Assembly (NCBI GenBank): GCA_039934635.1
Contig: JBDTLT010000193.1
Span: 1-10,999 of the forward strand
From: DATLFA01 sp039934635
GTDB lineage: Bacteria; Actinomycetota; Acidimicrobiia; Acidimicrobiales; WLNW01
Direction of reading: 5' to 3'
DNA: 10,999 nucleotides
In this document: positions 1 to 8,894 of the stretch, in pieces
How the letters are laid out: each line of letters begins with the position of its first letter
Numbering within the stretch: the first letter of the stretch is position 1
Position numbers and translations under genes: made by a program
The notes under the pieces: generated by a model
The model's input: the letters and a program-made list of their open reading frames with translations, nothing else
Told to the model about the DNA's origin: nothing
The model's database searches: none

Positions 1-282
1 ACCAGCCATCTCGACAGCGAAAACGAATCGCTGGTGCAGCGAGCGCTGGCCAATGCGCTCGCCAACCGCACCGCCATCGTCATCGCGCATCGCCTGTCGA
101 CGATCACCAATGCCGATCAGATCGTGGTCATCGACGAGGGCCGTGTCGTCGAGCGGGGTCGTCACGACGAGCTGCGGGCGGCCGGCGGTCTCTACGCCGA
201 CCTCTACAACACGCTCGTGCGCGACAACGGCTCGGCCGACATCGTCGACACCATCGACGCCATCGACGCCCCGGTTGCCTAG
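1..282 (+). CDS. ABC transporter ATP-binding protein, C-terminal end (partial)
   Basis: This is the last 93 codons of an ABC transporter ATPase; the 5' part lies outside the window. The reading frame is open from base 1 and begins with TSHLDSENE, which is the D-loop segment that follows the Walker B aspartate and glutamate. It continues with the H-loop AHRLSTI around residues 29-35, whose histidine senses the ATP gamma-phosphate, and then the typical DQIVVIDEGRVVERGRHDEL stretch. This ending, with AHRLSTI and the GxHxEL-type tail, is that of exporter half-transporters in which a membrane domain is fused to the nucleotide-binding domain. That fusion is inferred because the membrane part is not visible. 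The last 20 or so residues are acidic and low in complexity. The stop codon is 2 bases before the start of xseA, so the genes are probably co-transcribed. The transported substrate cannot be told. Confidence 0.88.
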   Translation, partial: TSHLDSENESLVQRALANALANRTAIVIAHRLSTITNADQIVVIDEGRVVERGRHDELRAAGGLYADLYNTLVRDNGSADIVDTIDAIDAPVA

Positions 283-284
283 CC

Positions 285-1721
285 ATGCTCGACGAGCTGA
301 CCCACACGTATTCGGTGGCCGAGCTCGGTCAGCGGGTCTACGAGGCACTCGAGACGTGTTTTCCCGACGACGTCTGGGTCCACGGCGTCATCGTCAATCT
401 CAAGCGCAGCCGCAACGGACACGTCTACTTCGACTTGTGTGACCTCGTCGAGGCCGGGCAGCCACCGCTGGCGACGTTGCCGGTCGCCTTGTTCAAGATG
501 AACAAAGACGTCGTCAATGCACTGCTCAAGCGCACGGGCAACATCCGCATGGAAGACGGCGTGCAGGTGCGGGTGCGTGGGGTCGTCACGTTCTACGCGC
601 CGACGGGTCGCCTTCAGTTGCGCATGACGAGCATCGATCCGTCGTTCACGCTCGGGTCGATGGCCGCCGATCGCGACCGTGTACTCAAGAAGCTCGCCGC
701 CGACGGCCTGATCGAGTGCAACCGGTCGATCCCATTGAGCGCCGCGCCGTTGCGCGTCGGCCTCGTGACGGCCGCCGGTTCCGCGGCCTATCACGACTTC
801 ATGACCGAACTGACCAATTCCAACATCTCGTGGCAGGTCCAACACATCGACGTACAGGTGCAGGGTGGGCGCGCCGAGGCCGCCATCTGTGCCGCGCTCG
901 CCACGTTCGCGCAACGGTCCGTCGACGTCATCGCGATGGTGCGCGGCGGCGGTTCGCGCACTGACCTGATGGCCTTCGACAGCGAGCTCGTCGCACGGGC
1001 GATCGCAGCATCGCCGGCTCCTGTCTTCACCGGCATCGGCCACGAGACCGATCGAGCAATCGCGGACGAGGTCGCGCACGCGTGCTACAAGACGCCCACC
1101 GCGTGCGCGCAGGCGCTTGTCGCGTTGGCGCAGCGCTATGTGCGCGCCTGCGAAACCGCGTGGGCCGACGTGCAACATCGAGCGCGCTCGATCCTCGACG
1201 ACCACGAGCGCGCCACCATCGAGCTCGCCACGAGCACCGCGTCGGCCACGACCCGACTCCTCACCACACACCGCCAGCAGAGCCGCCATCTCGCCGAGCG
1301 CATCGCGGCCGAGACCAACCACGCACTCGCACGGGCCCAGTCCCGCCTCGACCGGCATCGGGCGAGCACCGTCGGCACCGGGCGCCGCCAACTGCGACAG
1401 GCACAGAGCGGCCTCGACCAACGGGGCACCGCGTTGCCGCTGCGCGCGGCGCGCGCCATGGCGCGGGCCGAGCGGGCCGCCGACACCACCGCCTCCCGTG
1501 TCCGCGCCCACGATCCCGCCCGCGTGCTCGCCCGCGGCTTCACCGTGACCCGGCGCGCCGACGGTTCCATCGTGCGCACCACGGTCGGGCTCGCGCCCGA
1601 CGACGAGTTGCTCACCACGTTCGCCGACGGCACGGCCCGGGCCCGGATCCTGTCGGTCGAGCCCCTCGCGTCGGGCGACGCCGCCGATCCGGCCGACGAG
1701 CGAACAACAGGGGAAGATTGA
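285..1721 (+). CDS. xseA: Exodeoxyribonuclease VII large subunit
   Basis: This is the catalytic large subunit of exonuclease VII, a cytoplasmic nuclease that degrades single-stranded DNA to oligonucleotides in repair. The 478 residues are close to the family's usual length (about 400-460). An N-terminal OB-fold is visible at about residues 30-50 (VWVHGVIVN, then GHVYFDL, the counterpart of the family's GEISN and SGHxYFxLKD). The nuclease domain follows, with RVGLVTAAGSAAYHDF (157-172), VQGGRAEAAI (192-201), the RGGGS loop (220-224), GHETD (252-256) and KTPTACA (269-275). These are the conserved active-site blocks. A long alanine- and arginine-rich helical stretch from about 280 to 420 matches the coiled-coil that binds the small subunits. 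The ATG at 285 lies 2 bases after the ABC gene stop, and no clear Shine-Dalgarno is seen. Two bases separate it from xseB. Confidence 0.96.
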   Translation: MLDELTHTYSVAELGQRVYEALETCFPDDVWVHGVIVNLKRSRNGHVYFDLCDLVEAGQPPLATLPVALFKMNKDVVNALLKRTGNIRMEDGVQVRVRGVVTFYAPTGRLQLRMTSIDPSFTLGSMAADRDRVLKKLAADGLIECNRSIPLSAAPLRVGLVTAAGSAAYHDFMTELTNSNISWQVQHIDVQVQGGRAEAAICAALATFAQRSVDVIAMVRGGGSRTDLMAFDSELVARAIAASPAPVFTGIGHETDRAIADEVAHACYKTPTACAQALVALAQRYVRACETAWADVQHRARSILDDHERATIELATSTASATTRLLTTHRQQSRHLAERIAAETNHALARAQSRLDRHRASTVGTGRRQLRQAQSGLDQRGTALPLRAARAMARAERAADTTASRVRAHDPARVLARGFTVTRRADGSIVRTTVGLAPDDELLTTFADGTARARILSVEPLASGDAADPADERTTGED

Positions 1722-1723
1722 GC

Positions 1724-1978
1724 GTGGCCTCCACCGACGACACCGACCATCCGAGCGGCCTCGGCTATGCCGACGCCCTCGCCGAACTCGAAGCCATCCT
1801 CGACGACCTCGAAGACGACAACATCGACATCGATGTCCTCGCCGGCAAGGTCGAGCGGGCGAGCCTGCTCATCCGGCTGTGCCGTGACCGCATCGCGTCG
1901 GCGCGCACCCAAGTCGATCGCATCGTGGCCGACCTCGAACAGCTCGGCAACGGCAACGACCCGCCCACACTGTTGTAG
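1724..1978 (+). CDS. xseB: Exodeoxyribonuclease VII small subunit
   Basis: This 84-residue protein is the small, non-catalytic subunit of exonuclease VII; several copies wrap the coiled-coil of XseA. The family signature is clear from about residue 20: YADALAELEAILDDLEDD, then DVLAGKVERASLLIRLCRDRI, a two-helix hairpin with the usual spacing. The family normally spans 70-90 residues. I chose the GTG at 1724 because it is 2 bases past the xseA stop, gives a normal length and has a purine-rich ribosome site (AGGGGA at 1709-1714, 9 bases upstream). The N-terminal 15 residues are polar and probably disordered. The gene sits directly behind its partner, which supports coupled translation of the complex. 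Confidence 0.94.
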   Translation: MASTDDTDHPSGLGYADALAELEAILDDLEDDNIDIDVLAGKVERASLLIRLCRDRIASARTQVDRIVADLEQLGNGNDPPTLL

Positions 1979-2037
1979 GAGCCGAGTTCTCGCCCGCACG
2001 TTGCGATCGGGGGCTCGATCGGGTTGGCTTGAGCCTC

Positions 2038-3627
2038 GTGAGCTCGTCCCTTGCCGATCCCGTCGCCGAAACCGCGCGCCGGCGCACCTTCGCGATCATC
2101 TCGCACCCCGACGCGGGCAAGACCACGCTCACCGAGAAGTTCCTCCTCTACGGGGGCGCGCTCGGCGTCGAGGCCGGCTCGGTCAAGGCCCGCGAGGGCC
2201 GGCGTAGCGCCACCTCCGACTGGATGGCGCTCGAGCAACAGCGCGGCATCTCCATCACCTCGACCGTGCTGCAGTTCCCCTACTCCGATCACGTGGTCAA
2301 CCTGCTCGACACCCCGGGCCACCGTGACTTCTCCGAGGACACCTACCGCGTCATCACCGCGGCCGACGGTGCGGTCATGGTGCTCGACGCCGCCAAGGGC
2401 ATCGAGCCGCAGACGCTCAAGCTGTTCGAGGTGTGCAAGGCCCGTGGCCTTCCCCTGATCACCTTCATCAACAAATGGGATCGCCCCGGTCGCGAGCATC
2501 TCGAGCTCATGGACGAGATCGAGCAGCAGATCGGGCTCGTGTGTTCGCCCATCTCGTGGCCGGTCGGCATCGCCGGTGATTTCCGCGGGGTCATCGATCG
2601 GCGCAGCGGTGAGTTCATCCGTTTCACGCGCACCGCTCGGGGCGCCACGATCGCGCCCGAAGAGATCGTCGACGTGCAACAAGCGGCCGACCTCGAGGGC
2701 GGCGTGTGGGCCACCGCGCAAGAAGAGCTGCAATTCATCGAGGGCGTCACGCCGCCGTTCGATCCCAAGGCCTTCCTCGCGGGCGAGATGACACCGGTCT
2801 TCTTCGGTTCGGCGCTGACCAACTTCGGGGTCCGGCTGCTGCTCGACGCGGTCATCGAGTATGTGCCACCGCCGAGCCCACGCCTCGACGTCGACGACGT
2901 GCCCCGAGCACTCGGCGCGCCCTTCAGCGGGTTCGTCTTCAAGGTCCAGGCGAACATGAACCCCGCGCACCGAGATCGCTTGGCGTTCCTGCGTGTCTGT
3001 TCGGGTCACTTCGAGCGGGGCATGGTGCTCACGCACGGCCGCACCGGCAAACCGTTCGCCACCAAGTACGCCCACCAAGTGTTCGGGCAAGAGCGCATCA
3101 CGCTCGACGACGCCTTCCCCGGCGATGTGATCGGGCTCGTCAACGCCACCGAGGTGCGTGTCGGCGACACCCTCTACCTCGACGAGCCGGTCGAGTTCCC
3201 GCGACTTCCGGCGTTCGCCCCCACCAATTTCGCGAACGTGCGGGTCAAGGACACGCAGCGCTTCAAGCAGTTCCGCAAGGCCGTCACGCAGCTCGACGAA
3301 GAAGGCGTCGTCCAGGTCCTGCGCGACCTCGACATGGGCGATCAGATGCCGATGTTCGCCGCGGTCGGGCCGATGCAGTTCGACGTGGCGATGTGGCGCC
3401 TCGAGCACGAATTCAACGCGCCGGCGACGCTGTCGTCGACCGCCTACTCGCTGGCCCGGCTGACCGACGAGGCCAGCACCTCCAAGCTGCGCTCGATGCG
3501 CGGCGTGACGGTGGTGCAACGCAGCGACGGCGCCCTACTCGCACTGTTCGAGAGCCCCTATTGGCTCGAGCGCCTCAAGGCCGATCATCCCGAGTTGGTG
3601 CTCGACCGTCTCATCGCCGAGGGCTGA
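2038..3627 (+). CDS. prfC: Peptide chain release factor 3 (translational GTPase)
   Basis: RF3 is a cytoplasmic GTPase that removes RF1 and RF2 from the ribosome after peptide release. The G-domain motifs are all present: G1 SHPDAGKTT about 22 residues into the protein, switch I with RGISITST, G3 DTPGHRDF and G4 NKWD. The C-terminal part has the RF3-type segments FKQFRKAVTQLDEEGVVQ and GPMQFDV, which separate it from EF-G and TypA. With about 529 residues it matches E. coli RF3 (529). The start is uncertain: GTG at 2038 gives a family-like beginning, while TTG at 2029 in the same frame would add three residues (532 aa). Neither has a strong ribosome site. A 59-base gap separates it from xseB, so it may be a separate transcript. 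Domains beyond the G-domain look complete. Confidence 0.95.
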   Translation: MSSSLADPVAETARRRTFAIISHPDAGKTTLTEKFLLYGGALGVEAGSVKAREGRRSATSDWMALEQQRGISITSTVLQFPYSDHVVNLLDTPGHRDFSEDTYRVITAADGAVMVLDAAKGIEPQTLKLFEVCKARGLPLITFINKWDRPGREHLELMDEIEQQIGLVCSPISWPVGIAGDFRGVIDRRSGEFIRFTRTARGATIAPEEIVDVQQAADLEGGVWATAQEELQFIEGVTPPFDPKAFLAGEMTPVFFGSALTNFGVRLLLDAVIEYVPPPSPRLDVDDVPRALGAPFSGFVFKVQANMNPAHRDRLAFLRVCSGHFERGMVLTHGRTGKPFATKYAHQVFGQERITLDDAFPGDVIGLVNATEVRVGDTLYLDEPVEFPRLPAFAPTNFANVRVKDTQRFKQFRKAVTQLDEEGVVQVLRDLDMGDQMPMFAAVGPMQFDVAMWRLEHEFNAPATLSSTAYSLARLTDEASTSKLRSMRGVTVVQRSDGALLALFESPYWLERLKADHPELVLDRLIAEG

Positions 3628-3631
3628 GCAC

Positions 3632-3637
3632 TACCCT
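3632..3637 (+). promoter_or_regulatory. Putative -10 element of a leaderless transcript
   Basis: The hexamer TACCCT (TAnnnT pattern) ends 7 bases before the GTG at 3645. No Shine-Dalgarno is seen in the 17-base gap after prfC. In actinobacteria a TAnnnT box about 7 bases before the start codon typically puts the transcription start on the start codon itself, giving a leaderless mRNA. No clear -35 box is seen, and the upstream positions lie inside the prfC end. This is inference from position and pattern alone. Confidence 0.4.
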
Positions 3638-3644
3638 GCCGGGC

Positions 3645-4631
3645 GTGCGGATCCACAAGCTCACGAGCATTGACGCGTTCGTCGTATTCGACCTCGACGG
3701 CGCGTCGAGCGCCACCGGCGCGGTTCGTGCCGGCGACAAGATATTGGCGTCGACCGCGACCGAACTGGCCCGCTGCACGACCTACGCGTATGCCAGCTTG
3801 GGTCTGCAAAAAGGCGGGGCCTCGGCCGGCATCAACGCCCCCGAGGCGTCACGTCACGAAGCAGTCGCAAAGTTCGTAACCGAGATCGAAAAGCTCACCA
3901 TCGACGGCACGTACTTTCCCGATCACAACAAGTTCGTCACTTCCGCCGATCTGGCGTCGTTGCGACCGCACGACCCGCGCGTCGACATCGACGACGACGC
4001 ACTGATCGCGCAAGCAGGCCTCGACGCGCTCGATGCGCTCGGCCACGACCTGGCCGATGGGCGCATCGCAATCGAGGGCTTCTCGCCGTCGAGCTTGCCG
4101 CTACTCGAGCGGCTCGCCCGCCAAGATGCGCGCATCGTCGCCGTCGGCACTTCGGCGGGCACGGCGACGAACAGTGCGGGCTTCGACGCGGCCGAGTTGA
4201 GTCAGCTCATGACCGCGCACGGCGACGGGTGCGTCACCCATCTCAACGGTGAGCCGCTCGCCGCGAATCGCATCTACGGTGCCGACGCCGATGTGATGTT
4301 CGTCGGCTCGCGCCTCGGTGCGCTCAACGATCGATCTGCTCCGTTCATCAAGGCGCGCACCATCGTGCCGACCACGCCCTCCCCCATCACCGCCAAAGGC
4401 TTCGCCATTTTGCAGCAGGCGGATGTCACGATCGTCCCCGACTTCGTGGTCATGGCCGCGCCGCTCGCGGCTGCGTGGCAGACCGGTGACCCGACGGCCG
4501 CGGTGGCCGGCATCGTGCACGAGATCGTCGACGAAGACGAGGGCCTCTACTTGGCGGCGTGCTACCGCGCCGAAGCATTCTTGCGCACCTGGTGCGACCG
4601 GCTTCCCTTCGGACGACCGCTCGCCGGCTGA
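3645..4631 (+). CDS. Divergent Glu/Leu/Phe/Val dehydrogenase-like protein, probably catalytically inactive
   Basis: This 328-residue protein aligns by eye along its whole length with the amino-acid dehydrogenase family. The N-terminal block ELARCTTYAYASLGLQKGGASAGI (residues 40-63, read in parts) corresponds to the family's substrate-binding MTxKxAL...GGxKGG region. IAIEGFSPSSLPLLERL near 141-157 corresponds to the Rossmann start (GFGNVG). MFVGSRLGAL (218-227) and VPTTPSPITAKGFAIL...VTIVPDF (241-267) correspond to the cofactor-domain end, normally ANGPTTPEA...PDILANAGG. The two lysines that bind substrate and catalyse are replaced by Ala48 and Ser60. The GxGxxG nucleotide loop reads GFSPSS, and the ANAGG end is degraded. 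I therefore infer a pseudoenzyme, perhaps structural or regulatory. I took GTG 3645 because family similarity starts just after it, although the frame stays open upstream inside prfC. It lies 17 bases behind prfC and 13 before the thiolase gene. Confidence 0.72.
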   Translation: MRIHKLTSIDAFVVFDLDGASSATGAVRAGDKILASTATELARCTTYAYASLGLQKGGASAGINAPEASRHEAVAKFVTEIEKLTIDGTYFPDHNKFVTSADLASLRPHDPRVDIDDDALIAQAGLDALDALGHDLADGRIAIEGFSPSSLPLLERLARQDARIVAVGTSAGTATNSAGFDAAELSQLMTAHGDGCVTHLNGEPLAANRIYGADADVMFVGSRLGALNDRSAPFIKARTIVPTTPSPITAKGFAILQQADVTIVPDFVVMAAPLAAAWQTGDPTAAVAGIVHEIVDEDEGLYLAACYRAEAFLRTWCDRLPFGRPLAG

Positions 4632-4635
4632 GGAG
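4631..4635 (+). promoter_or_regulatory. Shine-Dalgarno site of the thiolase-like gene
   Basis: AGGAG lies 9 bases before the ATG at 4645 and overlaps the last base of the preceding TGA stop. It is the only near-consensus ribosome site in the window. It settles the start of the thiolase-like gene against the longer open frame that runs upstream through the dehydrogenase-like gene. Confidence 0.75.
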
Positions 4636-4644
4636 TACATCATC

Positions 4645-5847
4645 ATGGGATTACGAGGCGACGCGGCGATCGTCGGCATCGCGGAGTACCGACCCGAGCG
4701 CAAGTTCAGCGGCACGCCGACCTTCTCGCTCGAACAGTGGGCCGACCTTGCGGCGCAGGCGCTCGACGACGCCGGCCTCGACGCGCGCGACGTCAACGGC
4801 ATCGCGTGCGCGCACGATGTGCGCGAGTCGGGATTCTTCGTGCCCGCGACGGTGGCCGAGTACTGCGGATTCCGCGTCAACTTCGCCGAGCGTCTCGACC
4901 TGGGCGGCGCGTCGTCGGTCGGCATGGTGTGGCGCGCGGCAGCGGCCATCGAGCTCGGTGTGTGCGACGTCGTCGTCGGTGCTGTCGTGTCCCGTCCGCG
5001 TCCACTTGATCCGACACCCGGACCGATCGATCCACGGGTGTACTTCGGCTCATCGTCCAACGAGTGGGGCTCACCGCAAGCCGAGTTCGATATCCCGTAT
5101 GGCAACCTCGCACAGAACTGTGGCTACGCGATGATCGCGCAGCGCTACGGAGAACAGTTCGGTTACGACCAGCGCGCCATCGCCAAGCTCGTGGTCGATC
5201 AGCGCACCAGTGCGTGCGCCAATCCCGACGCGGTGTTCTTCGGTCATCCGATCACGATCGACGACGTGCTCAACAGCAAGATGGTTGCCGACCCGATCCA
5301 CATGCTCGAGATCGTGATGCCCGTCTCCGGCGGTGCGGCCATCGTGATCGCCAGCAAGGACAAGGCGCGCCGGTCGCGGCATCGCCCCGCGTTCGTCACC
5401 GGGTTCGGTGAACATCTCACGCACAAGACGCCGACCTACATGCCCAATCTTGTCGAGACGCCCGTCGGCCCTGCAGCGCGCCAAGCGTTCGCGATGTCAG
5501 GGCTCACGCCCAACGACGTCGACTGCGTCGAGCTCTACGACTGCTACTCGATCACCGCGCTGCTCTCGATCGAAGACTCCGGGTTTTGCGAGAAGGGCGA
5601 GGGCATGGCGTTCGTGCGCGAGCACGACCTGTCCTACAAGGGCGACTTCCCGTGCAATACGCACGGCGGCCAGCTCGGCTTCGGTCAAGCGGGCCTCGCC
5701 GGCGGCATGTCGCACGTGACCGAAGCGGTGCGCCAGCTGCGGGGCGACGTCGGTGAACGCCAAATCGCCGGCTGCGACGCGGTCTACGTGTCGGGCACCG
5801 GCGGCGTCATGTCCGAACAGTCGGCACTCGTACTGCAGGGCGCGTGA
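4645..5847 (+). CDS. Thiolase-fold protein without catalytic cysteines (lipid-transfer/SCPx-type)
   Basis: This 400-residue protein belongs to the thiolase superfamily, in the branch annotated as lipid-transfer or acetyl-CoA acetyltransferase-like proteins. Visible blocks are AAIVGIAEYRPE (7-18), LAAQALDDAGLDARDVNGI (35-53), LDLGGASSVGM (84-94), VELYDCYSITALLSIEDSGFCEKGEG (295-320, in parts), NTHGGQLGFGQAGLAGGMSH (338-357) and VSGTGGVMSEQSALVL near the end. In true thiolases the nucleophile cysteine would sit at about residue 89, which is Ala here. The second cysteine (about 383) is Ser, and the GHPxG histidine is absent. Thiolytic activity is therefore unlikely. Mycobacterial Ltp2, a retro-aldolase of steroid side-chain breakdown, is also cysteine-less and works with a DUF35 partner, as found here. 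An aldolase-type carbon-carbon cleavage of an acyl-CoA is a reasonable guess. The DUF35 gene overlaps its stop by one base. Confidence 0.85.
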   Translation: MGLRGDAAIVGIAEYRPERKFSGTPTFSLEQWADLAAQALDDAGLDARDVNGIACAHDVRESGFFVPATVAEYCGFRVNFAERLDLGGASSVGMVWRAAAAIELGVCDVVVGAVVSRPRPLDPTPGPIDPRVYFGSSSNEWGSPQAEFDIPYGNLAQNCGYAMIAQRYGEQFGYDQRAIAKLVVDQRTSACANPDAVFFGHPITIDDVLNSKMVADPIHMLEIVMPVSGGAAIVIASKDKARRSRHRPAFVTGFGEHLTHKTPTYMPNLVETPVGPAARQAFAMSGLTPNDVDCVELYDCYSITALLSIEDSGFCEKGEGMAFVREHDLSYKGDFPCNTHGGQLGFGQAGLAGGMSHVTEAVRQLRGDVGERQIAGCDAVYVSGTGGVMSEQSALVLQGA

Positions 5848-6263
5848 TGGACCTCGAAGTACCGCGACCACATCCCACACCGACGAGCCAGCCCTTCTGG
5901 GACGGCCTTGCCCGCGAGGCGGTGTGCATCCAACAGTGCGACGACTGCTCCGCGTGGGTGTACTACCCGAGGGTGCGCTGTCCCCGTTGCCTCAGCGCCC
6001 GGCTGTCGTGGCACGACGTCGGCGCCACCGGCGTGATCCATGCGTTCAGCGTGGCGCGCCAGGCGACCTCGCCACATTTCGTCAAGGAAGTGCCGCAATT
6101 ACTGGCCATCGTCGAGCTCGATGCGCCGTGCGAAGAGGTCCGCATCACCACCACGCTCGTCGACATCGAACCCGACGCCATCGCGATCGGCCTGCGGGTC
6201 GTGCCGGTGTACGACCACGGGGCCGATGGCGTCACGTTGTTGCGCTACCGGCCGGCGGGGTGA
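5847..6263 (+). CDS. DUF35 OB-fold protein with zinc ribbon, partner of the thiolase-like protein
   Basis: This 138-residue protein has the layout of the DUF35 family: an N-terminal helix (TPTSQPFWDGLAREAVCIQQ), a rubredoxin-like zinc ribbon and an OB-fold. The ribbon has four cysteines, Cys31, Cys34, Cys45 and Cys48 (CDDC and CPRC), and is followed by WHDVGATGVIHAFSV, the first OB-fold strands. VPQLLAIVELD and LRVVPVYD continue the barrel. DUF35 proteins typically bind a thiolase-fold enzyme and help hold or channel acyl-CoA, as in the Ltp2-ChsH2 pair and in archaeal thiolase/HMG-CoA synthase complexes. The start is the ATG at 5847, sharing its A with the TGA stop of the thiolase gene; a GTG at 5844 is also in frame. 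The overlap implies translational coupling and an equimolar complex. Confidence 0.88.
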   Translation: MDLEVPRPHPTPTSQPFWDGLAREAVCIQQCDDCSAWVYYPRVRCPRCLSARLSWHDVGATGVIHAFSVARQATSPHFVKEVPQLLAIVELDAPCEEVRITTTLVDIEPDAIAIGLRVVPVYDHGADGVTLLRYRPAG

Positions 6264-6314
6264 TCGGCAGGCACGACTGCGGGCGCACGGGCACCATCTG
6301 GAACACTTTGTGCC
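6264..6314 (+). promoter_or_regulatory. Intergenic gap before fumarase, possible weak leaderless promoter
   Basis: The 51 bases hold no Shine-Dalgarno and no hairpin followed by a T-run. The hexamer AACACT at 6302-6307 ends 7 bases before the fumarase ATG, the same spacing as TACCCT before the dehydrogenase-like gene. It keeps the key A and final T of a -10 box but lacks the first T. It is a weak candidate for a promoter giving a leaderless fumarase transcript. Confidence 0.22.
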
Positions 6315-7952
<1,638 letters not shown>

Positions 7953-7961
7953 CGCTCCATC

Positions 7962-8894
7962 ATGGCGCGGCCGACGCTCTCGTTGACGTTGCCGACATTC
8001 GGGTCGACGGTGCCGGCGAATCAGTGGCATCGGTTGTTGGATCTGGCGCGGGCCGTCGACGATGCGGGTGTCGATCGCGTGCTGCTCACCGACCACGTCG
8101 TAATGGGTGAGCACCTCGACCGCTATCCGTTCGGCGACTTCCACTTCCAACCCGATGCGCCGTGGCTCGAACCGTTGTCGGTCATCGCGGCGATCGCGGC
8201 GGTGACTCGCCGCGTGCGCATGTCGACGAAGATCCTCATCGCTCCCCTGCGCCCCGCGCCGTTGTTGGCGAAGACGCTCGCGACGATCGATCAGATCTCG
8301 CAGGGCCGCGTCGAAATCGGTGTGGCCACGGGTTGGCAGCGCGAGGAGTACGACGCCGCGGGCATCGATTGGTCGCAGCGCGGGCAGTTGCTCACCGACA
8401 CGCTCGCGGCTTGCCGAGCATTGTGGACGTCATCGCCCGCGACTTTCCACTCGACGAGCTTCTCGTTCGACAATATCTGGTGTGAGCCAAAGCCCTTCCA
8501 AGCGCGTTTGCCGATCTGGATCGCGGGCGGTCCGACCCGGCGCAATCTCGCGCGCGTCGTCGAACTCGGCGACGGTTGGATCCCGCCGGCGCACACGGAC
8601 CTCGGCTCGTTCGCGCACGACGCGGCGATCGTGCGCGACGCGTGGACGCGCGCAGGTCGCGAAGGCGTGCTGCAGATCCAAGGCGATCTCGATGTCGTCG
8701 TCGGAACGAACGGGCGGCCCGACATCGCCGCATCGCTCGCCGCCGGAGTACCGCACCTGCTCGACGCGGGGGCGACCACCGTCAACGTCGTGCTGCCGCT
8801 GTTCGTCGGGCGCCTCGAGCGCGCGCCGGCATTCTTGGACGAACTCGTGACGCGTTGGAGCGAACTCACAGGGGGCGAGAGCGACGATGGCTAG
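7962..8894 (+). CDS. LLM class (luciferase-like) oxidoreductase, probably F420-dependent
   Basis: This 310-residue protein is a luciferase-like monooxygenase-fold (TIM-barrel) flavin or F420 oxidoreductase. Signatures are LSLTLPTFGS (6-15), AVDDAGVDRVLLTDHVVMGEH (31-51), a core RVRMSTKILIAPLRPAPLLAKTLATIDQIS (84-113, in parts), GRVEIGVATGWQREEYDAAGIDW (115-137, in parts), FDNIWCEPKPFQ and the IWIAGG loop near 185-190, followed by ELGDGWIPP. These match the family called TIGR03619 F420-dependent LLM oxidoreductases. Use of F420 rather than FMN is inferred from this resemblance and the actinobacterial context. The substrate is unknown. The ATG at 7962 is 9 bases after the fumarase stop and has no clear ribosome site. 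The last 8 bases overlap the start of the P450 gene. Confidence 0.9.
   Translation: MARPTLSLTLPTFGSTVPANQWHRLLDLARAVDDAGVDRVLLTDHVVMGEHLDRYPFGDFHFQPDAPWLEPLSVIAAIAAVTRRVRMSTKILIAPLRPAPLLAKTLATIDQISQGRVEIGVATGWQREEYDAAGIDWSQRGQLLTDTLAACRALWTSSPATFHSTSFSFDNIWCEPKPFQARLPIWIAGGPTRRNLARVVELGDGWIPPAHTDLGSFAHDAAIVRDAWTRAGREGVLQIQGDLDVVVGTNGRPDIAASLAAGVPHLLDAGATTVNVVLPLFVGRLERAPAFLDELVTRWSELTGGESDDG

Noticed and set aside
279..1511. Long minus-strand open frame of 410 codons opposite xseA
   Set aside because: Arginine/glycine/alanine-rich with no recognisable domain; it is the antisense shadow of a high-GC gene whose plus-strand product is clearly XseA.
2004..2021. Inverted repeat CGATCG-6-CGATCG between xseB and prfC as a terminator
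   Set aside because: The stem has only six pairs, each half is itself palindromic, and no T-run follows; CGATCG is common throughout this window.
1765..3519. Minus-strand open frame of 584 codons opposite xseB and prfC
   Set aside because: It spans two confidently identified plus-strand genes and has the His/Arg/Asp-rich composition typical of antisense frames in GC-rich DNA.
2706..3644. Upstream extension of the dehydrogenase-like reading frame into prfC
   Set aside because: The extension is arginine-rich out-of-frame prfC sequence, and family similarity begins only after the GTG at 3645.
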